Origin: Alphaproteobacteria bacterium
GTDB taxonomy: Bacteria > Pseudomonadota > Alphaproteobacteria > RF32 > CAG-239
NCBI GenBank assembly: GCA_017475525.1
Contig: JAFVFH010000020.1
Coordinates: 1 to 40,189, forward strand
Direction: 5' to 3'
DNA: 40,189 bases
Under the pieces are notes generated by a model. That model searched no databases, was not told the origin of the DNA, and worked only from the letters and a program-made list of their open reading frames with translations. A program made the translations under genes and the position numbers. Each line of letters opens with the position of its first letter. The stretch's first letter is position 1. This document shows positions 25,136 to 34,710 of the stretch, one piece after another.

Positions 25136-25652
25136 TTTTAGTCTCCGTGTCATCATCAAATGTTTCATAGACCGCATCAGGATTTTTCTTTTTGTTTTCT
25201 TCCAATAATTTATCCATCAAATCATCAATATTCATACCGGCACCGACGGTCGGATCGCTGGCTTTATCAATATCGCCCAAAGCCTCTTTCATTTTAGCGA
25301 TTTCATTCGGATCCTGTTTTAGCATTTCGGGTGACGAGTTTTGCTCTAATTCCTGTTCATAAAGCGCTAAATTTTTTTCAAGTGCCGATACCCCACCGGC
25401 AATTTTCTTTTCCACATAAGGGTAGAGCGCTTGTTTAGATAAAATATATTCACCTGTTTCGCAAATTTCTTCTAAAACATCTAAAATATAAGAATAAAAA
25501 GGATATTCTTCCAAGGCAATATTGCCCATTCGAATACAACGTGCGGCAATACGAGATATTGTTCTGTCGTAATAGTCCCTCAAAACAAGATAATTGTCAA
25601 TATACCAAAGATCTTCTTTGGTCACAACGTTTGCTTGCGCTTGCTCGTTCAT
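25125..25652 (-). CDS. Hypothetical helical cytoplasmic protein of the secretin-like operon
   Basis: 175 residues. No signal peptide or membrane segment. Residues 10-110 are predicted helical, with several aromatic residues (YIDNYLVLRDYYDRT, YPFYSYILDVLEEI), and the rest is acidic and probably unstructured. GGAG precedes the ATG. The stop lies within the start of the secretin-like gene, implying tight translational coupling. No family recognised; a cytoplasmic accessory or chaperone of the neighbouring envelope proteins is one possibility. Confidence 0.72.
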   Translation of the reverse strand: MNEQAQANVVTKEDLWYIDNYLVLRDYYDRTISRIAARCIRMGNIALEEYPFYSYILDVLEEICETGEYILSKQALYPYVEKKIAGGVSALEKNLALYEQELEQNSSPEMLKQDPNEIAKMKEALGDIDKASDPTVGAGMNIDDLMDKLLEENKKKNPDAVYETFDDDTETKNGK

Positions 25653-25729
25653 TTTATTCTCCTATACAATCTTTTTATACAATAAATGAGAGTTATCCGT
25701 TTGTAAATGACTTTTTGTTCCTCTTGTTC

Positions 25730-27442
25730 TTATTTTTTCTTATTTTTGTTTTTGTTTTGCTCGTGTTTTTTCGGTGCTTTCGTGTCCGTTTCTTTGGCGG
25801 TTTCTTGAGCACTCATATCCGGCATTTTAACATCTTCATTAAGCAATTTTTCAAGATCATCAGTTGGGTATGTCGAATTGTCCTGACTGTCAAAATCACT
25901 AACATTTTCATCACCTGCGGCCAAAAATTGATCAAAAAGCTGGTCAATTTCATTAGAGTTGTCTTGGGCCGGATAATATTCATGTTCGGCAGGTGCGCTG
26001 TCGGCATATTCAAATTGTGGTTCATACACGATGTTTTGCCCATCATCATAAGCAAAATTTTGCTCTTGAGAATAGCCATCGGTATATCCTTCGACATTGC
26101 TTCCTTGAGCGTCATAGGTAGCGTATTCCATGTTTTGTGTTTGAGGATCATCATAAACAAAATTTTCATCTGCGGGCAATTGTTCGGCAAAAGAGATGTC
26201 TTGAGCGTTTGAATCTTCTGTCTCAGCATTTTCCGCATTTGAAGCTTGTGTATATTGTTTTAAGATATCAGCGCTTGACATTGCGGCACTTGCAACTTGC
26301 GGGGTAACTTGCTCGACGCTTTGAACTTCGTTCGATTCTTTAACAGGCATTTGAGCGGGTGTATTGAGAGGTTCTTTGACAGGTTCTTTGACAGGTTCTT
26401 CAAAATACTCCCATTCGGTGTCGGCGTCCGAGTTCGGTTCCTCATCAATCGGCTCTTCAACGTACTCCCATTCATCATCTGAAGTCTGATCATCAGCTTT
26501 TTCGTCATCAACATATTCCCAATCCCAATCGGCATCGTCGTTCCCGGCAATTTCATCGATTTGGGCATCTGCCGTTGTTTTAGCAACTGTAGGCTCGATA
26601 TCGTCGGATTTACGGTCTTCTTTGAAAGAGGGTGTATCATCAATTTGGTTAAGTGCAACCGGAGCATCAGCAATGTCATCTAAAGAGACAGGTGTATTGT
26701 CAACATAAGGGAATGTATTTTGTTCGTCCGATTGTGCTGAAGCATTTTTATGTGAAAAGAGTTTTTTTGTAAAGCTGAAAAGTTTCGGCTTTGAAGTTTG
26801 GTTATCTTCTTTTGCTTGCAAAGTCTGTTCAACCGTCTGATCAGGAATCTCAGCTGAAGCCTCTCCGTTTGCTCCTTGGATTTTTTGCTCTGCCGGCATT
26901 TCAGAGGAAACAGAGCCTGAGGTGGCTTTTGTAAGTAAAACTTCTTTTAGAATATTTGCAATGTTTTCTTGAGATTGCAAAAAAGCAGAAGTTAAAGCTT
27001 TCATATCCTTTTCGTGCTTTTCCTCACTTTGGCGAAGCAGTTTTAAAACATTGTTAGAAATATTCACATTTCCACCCTGCGCATTATTTTGCTTTGTTTC
27101 TTCCTCCAGTTCCTCTTTCATTGATTTTTTTGTGTTTTTACTTTTTTTGCTTGAGGTATTCTTGTTGTTCGGCATTAAATCATCATACGATACAATACCT
27201 CTTTTTTCTTCCACTTCATTGATGTGTTCAAGCAAAACCGAACCACCGGGCAGTGTGCTGAGCAAAATACGAATATCAGATGGCAAAGCCAAAAGAGAGT
27301 CGTCAAACTCTTTTTGTCTGACCTTATTAAAAATATGAATTTGATGATAAATATTCAAATAACGCTGAGCAACGAGAAGGGGATCTTCTTCGTCTTTATG
27401 CTTTCCTCCGAATTCAGCGTTTTGGTTTAAATCATCCGCCAT
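25730..27442 (-). CDS. Long acidic protein with WEY repeats, first gene of the secretin-like operon
   Basis: 570 residues from ATG 27442, behind GAGGAAATT. A compact N-terminal helical domain (about 18-85, with LLVAQRYLNIYHQIHIFNKV and LPSDIRILLSTLPGG) is followed by a Lys/Ser-rich stretch, a helix (about 140-180) and a very acidic low-complexity tail. Within the tail three related units occur, WEYVDDE, WEYVEEP and WEYFEEP, separated by acidic linkers, then VKEP repeats and many Tyr/Gln-rich segments. The C-terminus is lysine-rich. No signal peptide. It looks like a cytoplasmic scaffold or secreted effector-like protein; function unknown. The neighbouring structural genes hint at a role in the same envelope machine. 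Confidence 0.78.
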   Translation of the reverse strand: MADDLNQNAEFGGKHKDEEDPLLVAQRYLNIYHQIHIFNKVRQKEFDDSLLALPSDIRILLSTLPGGSVLLEHINEVEEKRGIVSYDDLMPNNKNTSSKKSKNTKKSMKEELEEETKQNNAQGGNVNISNNVLKLLRQSEEKHEKDMKALTSAFLQSQENIANILKEVLLTKATSGSVSSEMPAEQKIQGANGEASAEIPDQTVEQTLQAKEDNQTSKPKLFSFTKKLFSHKNASAQSDEQNTFPYVDNTPVSLDDIADAPVALNQIDDTPSFKEDRKSDDIEPTVAKTTADAQIDEIAGNDDADWDWEYVDDEKADDQTSDDEWEYVEEPIDEEPNSDADTEWEYFEEPVKEPVKEPLNTPAQMPVKESNEVQSVEQVTPQVASAAMSSADILKQYTQASNAENAETEDSNAQDISFAEQLPADENFVYDDPQTQNMEYATYDAQGSNVEGYTDGYSQEQNFAYDDGQNIVYEPQFEYADSAPAEHEYYPAQDNSNEIDQLFDQFLAAGDENVSDFDSQDNSTYPTDDLEKLLNEDVKMPDMSAQETAKETDTKAPKKHEQNKNKNKKK

Positions 27443-27527
27443 TTTTAATTTCCTCACAAGATATATTGATACATAATACCATTACAGCATTTTAATCAAG
27501 CAAGTGTAAATTTCAAGTTAATAAAAT

Positions 27528-27557
27528 CAAAAAAAACACCGCAATATGCGGTGTTTT
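27528..27557. terminator. Intrinsic terminator downstream of the XRE-family regulator
   Basis: AAAACACCGCA (27533-27543) and TGCGGTGTTTT (27547-27557) form an eleven-pair stem with a three-base loop. On the minus strand it is followed by a run of T, 6 bases past the regulator stop codon, and separates it from the 570-residue gene. Confidence 0.88.
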
Positions 27558-27563
27558 CTATGC

Positions 27564-28541
27564 TTATAAGTTAATCGAAACAATTTTATGTAATTTAGGC
27601 AAATCCTCACTAGTGATTTTAACCTTTTCATCGGGGTTAAAACGCAGGCCGTAAAACTGCCCGTGATCATCTTCTCTGATACTCAAGAGCATTGCCTCAT
27701 TGTCTGAAACATAATAAAGCGCAATATCGCCAACACTGACCATATCTTGCGGATCGGCAAATAAAATTGCGCGGTTCGGTAAAAGCGACCCTAAACGACG
27801 CGTGCACAAATTAATACCGTAAGCATCGTGTTTGTTCATAAGTTGGAACGGGCAAACAACTTCTTTGGCTTCGTCATCATCCAAATCGATTAAAATATTT
27901 CCATCTTTACCGGCAATGCCATAGACCTTAATCATAGGCATTTCACCTGTGTAAATACCATACATAGAAACATGGCTTCCTTTAGGTGTTGCCAAAGATT
28001 TGTACTTTGCATCTGTTTTTTCCATAATTTCATCAAGTGCACCGGCCTCATTTAAGTTTTGAACTTCTTGCTTTAAGGCTTCCGGATCAAGCGAGAGTGC
28101 TTTGGCAATATTTTTAAATTCCTTATCCGAAACTTCACGTTGCCCCATTTCAATACGATGATAAACGGAAAGTGTCATATCTGCATTTTCGGCAACTTCA
28201 ATCAAAGTCAAATCGCGGTCTGTCCTTAAGCGACGCAATGCTGCGCCCAAAACCTTTAATCCGGCATCCACATTGATACGATTTCGCCTTTCCTGTTCTC
28301 TGCGCCAAGCCTGCACGACTTCTTCTTTTGAATTTTGCTCATTCACATACAAATCTTGCAAAGAACAATCTGTTAATTCGGCAACAGAAATAAGCTGTTC
28401 TTGATTTAAGCGTCTGTAACCCTTTTCAATTTTCGAAACAGCAGATAAACTTACCCCCAAATGGTCAGCCAGTGCTTGCATTGACACACCTTTTCTTTTG
28501 CGTTGCAATCTGATCTGATTAGGGAAAATAATTTCTTCCAT
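27564..28541 (-). CDS. XRE-family regulator with two helix-turn-helix domains and an S24-like C-terminal domain
   Basis: 325 residues. HTH 1 at about 7-62 (RLQRKRKGVSMQALADHLG, SAVSKIEKGYRRL). HTH 2 at about 98-152 (ALRRLRTDRDLTLIEVAEN, SVYHRIEMGQREV). The C-terminal ~130 residues look like the beta fold of LexA/S24 proteins (VYGIAGKDGNILI, then LLPNRAILFADPQDMVSVGDIALYY). The Ser of the usual G-S-M-x-P motif is not obvious, so self-cleavage is unlikely. It sits between the VirB6 operon and the secretin-like operon and is the best candidate to regulate one or both (inference). AGAGG precedes the ATG. Confidence 0.82.
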   Translation of the reverse strand: MEEIIFPNQIRLQRKRKGVSMQALADHLGVSLSAVSKIEKGYRRLNQEQLISVAELTDCSLQDLYVNEQNSKEEVVQAWRREQERRNRINVDAGLKVLGAALRRLRTDRDLTLIEVAENADMTLSVYHRIEMGQREVSDKEFKNIAKALSLDPEALKQEVQNLNEAGALDEIMEKTDAKYKSLATPKGSHVSMYGIYTGEMPMIKVYGIAGKDGNILIDLDDDEAKEVVCPFQLMNKHDAYGINLCTRRLGSLLPNRAILFADPQDMVSVGDIALYYVSDNEAMLLSIREDDHGQFYGLRFNPDEKVKITSEDLPKLHKIVSINL

Positions 28542-28660
28542 TTTGGCCTCTTCAATTCATTTAAAAAACTAAACTTATACTAAAAACTTTAGGCGAAAAA
28601 GCAAGACAAAAATGAAAAAATTAAACAATTTTTTTGGGCATTTTGTGCAAAATCGAACAT

Positions 28661-31600
28661 TTATTTCAAATTTTCATGATGATGAACATGATCATTGTGT
28701 TCATTAATACGACGAGTCATATCAGTCTGTTGTGCCTCGAGTTCAGCTTTGCGCGCGTTCTGTGTTAGGGCCTTGTTATTAAGCTCCTCTCTGCGTTTTA
28801 AAAGGATTTCGCGTCTTTGAGGGGTTATATCCGAACGCACCATTTCTAACTCGATCGCATAAAGTTCTCTGTTGTGCTCGAGAATATGTAGATTATGTAG
28901 CTCAATTTCTGCTTTTAATTGATCTCGTTGTTGAGTCAACTGCTCAGCCTCGCGTCGATAATCATCAACTCTGTCGGCACTGTTTTGATTTAATGTGGCA
29001 ATTTGAGGCATGCTTTGAGAAATGTCGGGTGCGTCAAGATTGTTCATATCAAAACCTTGATTACGACCTGTTTCAACTTGTTTGGCATGAAGCTGCCTGT
29101 CATATTCCCCAAAGCCCCACATGGCCTCATTTTCATCAACAGTATTTGAAAATTGCCCATGCTTGTTAATCAAATTGCTTTGCGATGAAAAGGCTCGGGT
29201 ATGTTTGTTAAAACCATAAGAAGAAATGGCACTGCTGCCGGCTTCTTTCGAAACAACACGGCTCATGACACCATTGTCCACAATATGTGTGACATTGCCT
29301 TTGTTATCTTGCGTGTGCATCACAACAAGCATCTGATTGCCTCTTGTTTCGGTTGTCAAATGACTGACCGTTCCGTCAAGATTGCGTTGAACAATTGTTA
29401 ATTTGCCGTTTTCAAACGAAATATCGCGTTTGAAAAACTTATTATTAAGTCTGATATTTCTGTCTTTCAAAATTTCATTTGCAATCGCCAAATTGATTTG
29501 CTCATCACTTAACGTTGAACCTTGTTTAATTTGCTCAATCATTTGCGTATTAAGGTTTCCATGCCTGTCGATTAAATATTTTGTAACATCAGGTCTGAAA
29601 GCAACATCTTGCTGTATCACTTCACCGGCAGCATTTTTAATTTCGCGGATAGAAATCAGATGATCTTTTGTGACACTTTGTGTTTTTCCGACAGTCGAAC
29701 TCAAATCGCGCTCACGTTTAATTGCCGCACTGCTCGCAATGTCTTGCAACTTATTTTGCAGTTTTGAGCCGTTTGGTAAAATTGCCTTTGAAACAGCACC
29801 TAAAGCTTCTGCTCGAAGAGAGGTTGTTGTGCGTGTCACATTCATTTGCCCGTTTGCATTATTAATCGACAGCATTTGCTTTTCGCCCAAAAGGAGGGGA
29901 TTTCGATAAGATTTTTGCGCTGAAATCAATTTGCCACCCGCGTCATAAACGGTCGTCCCTCGTCTGTTTGAAATCGAAACACTTCCGTCCTCATTTGTTT
30001 TCATGGAAGCAATCACCTTGCCTTTAGAGTTCAAAAGCTGTTTTGTGCCGTCTTCTAAAGTTCGAACATTTTGGTTAGGATCATTGAAAAGCTCTCTGTA
30101 TCTGTCATCATGTTTTTGGATCAAACCGACACGAGCATTATTGAGTTCTTTTCTTGCCCAATTATGCAGCTGCGTGCCGACTTTTTCACGCTCTTTGGTG
30201 TAACTCATCGTTCCATTGGCATTGATCATCACGCGCCTTGTAATTTTTTGCCCTAAAATATTGCGTGATCCGAATATACTGCGATTCATTTCATAGCCGA
30301 TGGTTTCCCCATCATCGTTTGTGATGGCTTTGCCGTTGTTTTTCACCCAATCGCTTCTGAGTTGCCCGACTTTTCTTTTAAGCGGTGTGCCGATATAATG
30401 TTGCCCTACCATCTTGCCAAATTCAGCACCGCCTTTGGCAACACCCAAAACACCACCATGGCGTTTGCCGTCTTTACCTTTGCTTCCTAAAGCCACACGT
30501 TCGCCCGCTTGTGCAAAAAACGTTCCTGTTGATCGGCCGATTCCGAGCCCCGGTGCGCTGGCAAAATTGTCGGCAAGCTCTTTGGCGTTGTCTAAAAATA
30601 CCCATCCGAGCAAGCATACCATCACAAGCTTTAAGCCGTTAACACTCCAAAAAGCCAGTCCGTGAATCGGGTCAATAATCGCCTCATAATCGGTGGCATA
30701 AGAATCGATTTCTTTCAAAAATCCGTCAACAACGGTGATAATAATGTATAAGACAATGCTCAAAAACACAAATTGGAAAATGGCGTTCATAAAGAAATTC
30801 CATATTGTTTTTAAATAGCCGGATGTGATTTTAAATGCCCAAGCCCCGATGGCGGCAGGAAGCAGCGCCGCAGCAATCGCCATGTTCAAAACGCAGTCAA
30901 CCAAGCACCACGGAAACGCCAGAAGCAAAATCAGCCCCGCGGCAATCAAAAAATCTCCCGTCAAAACATAAGACAAATTCGGCAACAGATGCAAAAGCCA
31001 TGATTTAATGTGCCACCCGACACATCGACATTCACGTCCGAAAGCCACAATACGCCATACACCGTCTTGCATGGCTTTCATTGAGCATAAAATATTTTGC
31101 CCCATCGAAACAGGCAAAGCGCCGGTTGCTTTGTCATCAAGCTCTTTTTCATAACCTTTCAAACCTTGCACATACGAAGCGGAAGATGAACATTGTTTTT
31201 CATTTCCCATCATCGCTTGAATATAGTTGTTCGCCGTGTCAAAAATCGGTGAAATGGTGAGCCTTAAAATTTGCGCATAACTGACCTTTAAGATAAGGAT
31301 GACAACCAAAACTCTAAACGTCTGCACAAGCAATTCTTGGAGCATTTTTCCCGGCTTTTTAACCTCTAAAGCACTAACGTGCTTCAAAACAAACAATGCA
31401 ATCCACAATGCAAATGCGACAATGACCACATTGACAATACTGTCTTTTAACGCATTATATGTTTTGAGCGCTAAAGAACTGGCCGTATTAAACAAAGTCT
31501 TAAAAAGCGGGCAGAAAAGACAAGTGTCATCAGGGAGCATAAAATTATGATAATCGCATTTTGTGTTATCTGCAATGCTCATTCCTTCCGAAGTGCTTGC

Positions 31601-32605
31601 CGCACCGGTGCTAACGCCGGCCGGCGGATCAACAACGGTTTTATTTTGCTTTGCATCTTCTGAAAGCTCGGTCCATTGGTTGGTATTTGTTTTGTTCAGA
31701 CAATCGTGCACATCTTGTTGGCAACCGCCGCAAATGGTTTGAATATCATCGCAAAGAGGATCGACCATCGAGGCTTTGAGATTTGCGCCGTTTGCGTAAG
31801 GTCCGTGGTGAATTTCAAAGTGCAGGTGAGGGCCGTATGAATAACAATCACCTTTGTAAGCGGCTGTTGTTTTGTAGTCACAGTTTTTTCCGCCGACCGT
31901 ATTTGAGCCGCCGACAAAACCGATAACATCACCTTTTTTGACACTTGAGCCCAACCCTTTTCCTTGAGCCCATGCGGAAAGGTGGTAATAAACGGTGTGA
32001 TATTTCGGTGAGCATTGTCCGCTACCGCTGCTGCCTTGTGTGCATTGACATTGCCTTGTATGTTCAATAATAACCGAGCGTCCGCCGCCGCTTGCCCACC
32101 TTTGCTGAACAATTGTGCCATCTGCGGCAGCTGTAATAGGAGTCCCGACAGTTGCGGCATAGTCAGTTCCATAGTGGTTGCGAGGGGTCGGGTTACTTCC
32201 GGCACCATTTGCGCGATAACAGTTTGTTTCTGCAACTCTCGTTAATTTTGCAACAGGTATTGTATCAATACAAGAACCGGCTTGAGCATTGTTGTTCATC
32301 ACACAATTCGGATCAACATCATAACGTGTGCCGGAAGGGCAGTTGTTTGGCAACTTACCGTCCACCATCTGACTTTTGAGTTCGCAGGCCTTAGAGCCGC
32401 AGTCTGCAAGTGCACAGCTCCTCGCACCACCGAAGCTTGCTTGTCCAAAGCCGTAACTGCTATTTGTTCCGAAGCCAAAATCAGCATAGGCAGGGTAAGC
32501 GCCAATCATAAAATAAGACGCGAAGAATAAACATCCGAAAAATAAATATATCACTCTTTTTTTAACCATGCTTTCTATTCCCATACTGCCTATTGTTTTT
32601 CCCAT
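28661..32605 (-). CDS. VirB6/TrbL-like protein fused to an N-terminal M23 peptidase, with long C-terminal extension
   Basis: 1314 residues, or 1302 if the ATG at 32569 is used; that one begins a clear signal peptide (MVKKRVIYLFFGCLFF to AYA). An M23 (LytM-type) metallopeptidase follows at about 120-290, with metal ligands H144, D148 and H262 and HLHFE intact. A CLFC pair (C362, C365) precedes the VirB6-like core at about 375-690, which contains LWIALFVLKHVS and LLPAAIGAWAFK. The last ~620 residues are soluble, with beta repeats of the NGTMSY/DGSVSI kind and a charged coiled coil at the end. It should open peptidoglycan locally and form part of an inner-membrane channel. The ATG overlaps the upstream gene by 16 bases. 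Confidence 0.82.
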   Translation of the reverse strand: MGKTIGSMGIESMVKKRVIYLFFGCLFFASYFMIGAYPAYADFGFGTNSSYGFGQASFGGARSCALADCGSKACELKSQMVDGKLPNNCPSGTRYDVDPNCVMNNNAQAGSCIDTIPVAKLTRVAETNCYRANGAGSNPTPRNHYGTDYAATVGTPITAAADGTIVQQRWASGGGRSVIIEHTRQCQCTQGSSGSGQCSPKYHTVYYHLSAWAQGKGLGSSVKKGDVIGFVGGSNTVGGKNCDYKTTAAYKGDCYSYGPHLHFEIHHGPYANGANLKASMVDPLCDDIQTICGGCQQDVHDCLNKTNTNQWTELSEDAKQNKTVVDPPAGVSTGAASTSEGMSIADNTKCDYHNFMLPDDTCLFCPLFKTLFNTASSLALKTYNALKDSIVNVVIVAFALWIALFVLKHVSALEVKKPGKMLQELLVQTFRVLVVILILKVSYAQILRLTISPIFDTANNYIQAMMGNEKQCSSSASYVQGLKGYEKELDDKATGALPVSMGQNILCSMKAMQDGVWRIVAFGRECRCVGWHIKSWLLHLLPNLSYVLTGDFLIAAGLILLLAFPWCLVDCVLNMAIAAALLPAAIGAWAFKITSGYLKTIWNFFMNAIFQFVFLSIVLYIIITVVDGFLKEIDSYATDYEAIIDPIHGLAFWSVNGLKLVMVCLLGWVFLDNAKELADNFASAPGLGIGRSTGTFFAQAGERVALGSKGKDGKRHGGVLGVAKGGAEFGKMVGQHYIGTPLKRKVGQLRSDWVKNNGKAITNDDGETIGYEMNRSIFGSRNILGQKITRRVMINANGTMSYTKEREKVGTQLHNWARKELNNARVGLIQKHDDRYRELFNDPNQNVRTLEDGTKQLLNSKGKVIASMKTNEDGSVSISNRRGTTVYDAGGKLISAQKSYRNPLLLGEKQMLSINNANGQMNVTRTTTSLRAEALGAVSKAILPNGSKLQNKLQDIASSAAIKRERDLSSTVGKTQSVTKDHLISIREIKNAAGEVIQQDVAFRPDVTKYLIDRHGNLNTQMIEQIKQGSTLSDEQINLAIANEILKDRNIRLNNKFFKRDISFENGKLTIVQRNLDGTVSHLTTETRGNQMLVVMHTQDNKGNVTHIVDNGVMSRVVSKEAGSSAISSYGFNKHTRAFSSQSNLINKHGQFSNTVDENEAMWGFGEYDRQLHAKQVETGRNQGFDMNNLDAPDISQSMPQIATLNQNSADRVDDYRREAEQLTQQRDQLKAEIELHNLHILEHNRELYAIELEMVRSDITPQRREILLKRREELNNKALTQNARKAELEAQQTDMTRRINEHNDHVHHHENLK

Positions 32606-34710
32606 GATTCTAGCTCTACTTCTTTATTCTCGATGTTTTCGGCAAGCGGCTTGTTGTTTTGCATCGTTTGCCCTGTTTTTTCCAAAATAACACCGGGGAT
32701 TTTCCATGTGTCTTTGAGGGCATCAGGTGCTTTCCACACGGCTTTTTGAATTTTTGTCGGCACTTTTTGAATATTGTAATAACCGCGTATAAAGGCATTC
32801 GGCACACCGACAACAGCCGAAGCTCCGAGTTTTGTGGCGCCGGCAACAGTGTTCACCAAACCTTTTCTTAAAGCTGTCGGTGCTTTTAAAACAGTCGATA
32901 AAAGCTGAGGAGTCGCTTTTGCGATGGTTGATACGGCATTAACACCTAATTTTCTTATATCACGGCGAATATGTTTGATACCGGCTTTAAATAAACCGTC
33001 ATTTCTGTTTGAAGCTAATTTGCCCGTGTCAATGTTTTCTTTTTGTTTTTGTTGCCATTTTTGAATGGCATTTGTTGCTTTGTCGAGGTTGCCGGTAATT
33101 TTGTTGCGATACCAATTTGTCAGCTTTCCGCCGTTTGCAAATGTATCGGCAACTTTATTAACGCCCTTTTCAAAACTGTTTGTTTTAATGAGCGCGTCTT
33201 CTTTTTGTTTGTCAATCCGAGCAATCTTATCGGTCATGACACCGATGCTTGCTTTTCGGTTTTGATCAACGTTTTGAGCCCATTGTCCGGCACTCTGCAC
33301 ACCGCTTTTAACTTTTTGCAAATTTGCCGCCATTGCTCTGTATCGCGGATCGGTTGCCATCTTCTCATTGTGTTTCCTTTGCCTTTCGGCTTCTTTATCG
33401 GCACGGGCATTATCTTTTTGTTGCTGATATAAAGCCTCATTTTGTGCTATAGCATCATTGACGGGCGCCATTGCTTTATCATAAGCGCTTTGAATGGTTG
33501 TATCAATATGTTGGTTTTTAGAATCTCTTGAATTTCGAAATCTTTCTTTCAAAGCATCTCTGTTTTCTTTGCCTGCGGCAAGATTAGCCGCCGCAATACC
33601 GGCGCCATATTTTAAGTTGTTTGCGGCCTTGCTTAATCCCCCAAAGGCTGAAGTCACGGTGTGCGCAGCTTTAATGCCGATTTTTTCACCCATCTCTTTC
33701 GGGTTTCTCACAGCGCGTCCGATATTTCTAATACCGCTTGATAAACCTTCTTTAATGTCACTGTGATATTTTCCTTGCAGTAAATTCCCTGCTTTTTCCG
33801 TTACTTTTCCGGCTTGTGTTTTGGCAATATCATGCGCAAGCGAGGCCACCGGCTGAATAACTTTTTGTTTTGCAAAATCCAACGCTTGTGTTGCCAAATG
33901 GTGCATTGGCGATGCTCCACCGAAAGCTTTGTCCGGAAAGAACTTGTTGGCATAATCGTCAATAGCCGATCCGATGAGCTTAAAGCCAAATATCAAAGAA
34001 GTCACAATGAGCAAAAATGTGGGCGCGCCGAGAGAAAATGTTTCGGACACGTAGTCGGTGTTGTTTGTGGTGATGGCCTCAAAAATATCTTTCAATCCTC
34101 CAAGAGATTCAGAAAGCATTCCAAGCGTATAAGCCACCATAATCGCTAAAAACGGAAAAATCGCCGCGCTTTTTAAGAATATGGAAATCAAAATGGATAG
34201 CTTATCTTTTGTCTTGTCAAAAGGCCATAAAGCAATGCCGATAGGCATTAAAATAATGGCAAATCCGAGCTTAAATGAAATGTCAACCACATAAAAGCAA
34301 ATGCTCAAAAGCATCATAAACCCGAAAAAGTAAATAACGGCACCGGTCAGCCAAACAGGAATATTCGGATAAGAAAACAATCTGACAGATCCGATTTGCG
34401 CACTGTTTTTACCGCCGCGGACGGCATGACACATCAAGGTATCTCCTAAAATCGAAACAAGCATGACACTGTTTGAAATTTGACGTGTTGTGTCATAAAT
34501 ACTGACTAAAACATCATCAGGAATAACTCCACCGCCCAGTCCGTCTGAAGCGGCTGATTTTATTGATGCGTTGCCTTTAATACGCTCGCAAATGGCATTG
34601 CGCTCATCTTGAGAGAGTTTTCTGCCATAGCTGCCGGCATAACTCTGACAAACAGGTACGCACAAACAAAACACCAAAACAATAATCATCAGGAAAGTCA
34701 ATTTTTTCAT
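32590..34710 (-). CDS. VirB6-like protein, C-terminal half type, with long basic tail
   Basis: 706 residues. Signal peptide at about 1-25 (MKKLTFLMIIVLVFCLCVPV, cut near SYA). The membrane part (about 60-270) corresponds to the second half of the complete VirB6-like neighbours: a loop with a cysteine (DTLMCHAV), then FKLGFAIILMPIGIALWPFDKT, where the others have LLPFLIACWPFK or LLPCFILAFPFK. The first-half helices with the IWLALFALK motif are missing here but form the separate upstream protein at 34710-35513. The remaining ~430 residues are basic and helical, rich in Lys, Ala, Asn and Gln, probably cytoplasmic. Start and previous stop overlap (TAATG), so the two halves are made together. Confidence 0.78.
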   Translation of the reverse strand: MKKLTFLMIIVLVFCLCVPVCQSYAGSYGRKLSQDERNAICERIKGNASIKSAASDGLGGGVIPDDVLVSIYDTTRQISNSVMLVSILGDTLMCHAVRGGKNSAQIGSVRLFSYPNIPVWLTGAVIYFFGFMMLLSICFYVVDISFKLGFAIILMPIGIALWPFDKTKDKLSILISIFLKSAAIFPFLAIMVAYTLGMLSESLGGLKDIFEAITTNNTDYVSETFSLGAPTFLLIVTSLIFGFKLIGSAIDDYANKFFPDKAFGGASPMHHLATQALDFAKQKVIQPVASLAHDIAKTQAGKVTEKAGNLLQGKYHSDIKEGLSSGIRNIGRAVRNPKEMGEKIGIKAAHTVTSAFGGLSKAANNLKYGAGIAAANLAAGKENRDALKERFRNSRDSKNQHIDTTIQSAYDKAMAPVNDAIAQNEALYQQQKDNARADKEAERQRKHNEKMATDPRYRAMAANLQKVKSGVQSAGQWAQNVDQNRKASIGVMTDKIARIDKQKEDALIKTNSFEKGVNKVADTFANGGKLTNWYRNKITGNLDKATNAIQKWQQKQKENIDTGKLASNRNDGLFKAGIKHIRRDIRKLGVNAVSTIAKATPQLLSTVLKAPTALRKGLVNTVAGATKLGASAVVGVPNAFIRGYYNIQKVPTKIQKAVWKAPDALKDTWKIPGVILEKTGQTMQNNKPLAENIENKEVELESWEKQ

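Noticed and set aside
25541-26212. Plus-strand frame of 223 residues opposite the acidic WEY-repeat gene
   Set aside because: Its Phe/Leu/Ile-rich hydrophobic translation is the complement of GAA/GAT-rich codons; no ribosome-binding site; the minus-strand gene has a good start and operon context.
31696-32235. Minus-strand frame of 179 residues overlapping the M23 domain
   Set aside because: It is an out-of-frame shadow; the main frame contains the intact M23 metal ligands through this region.
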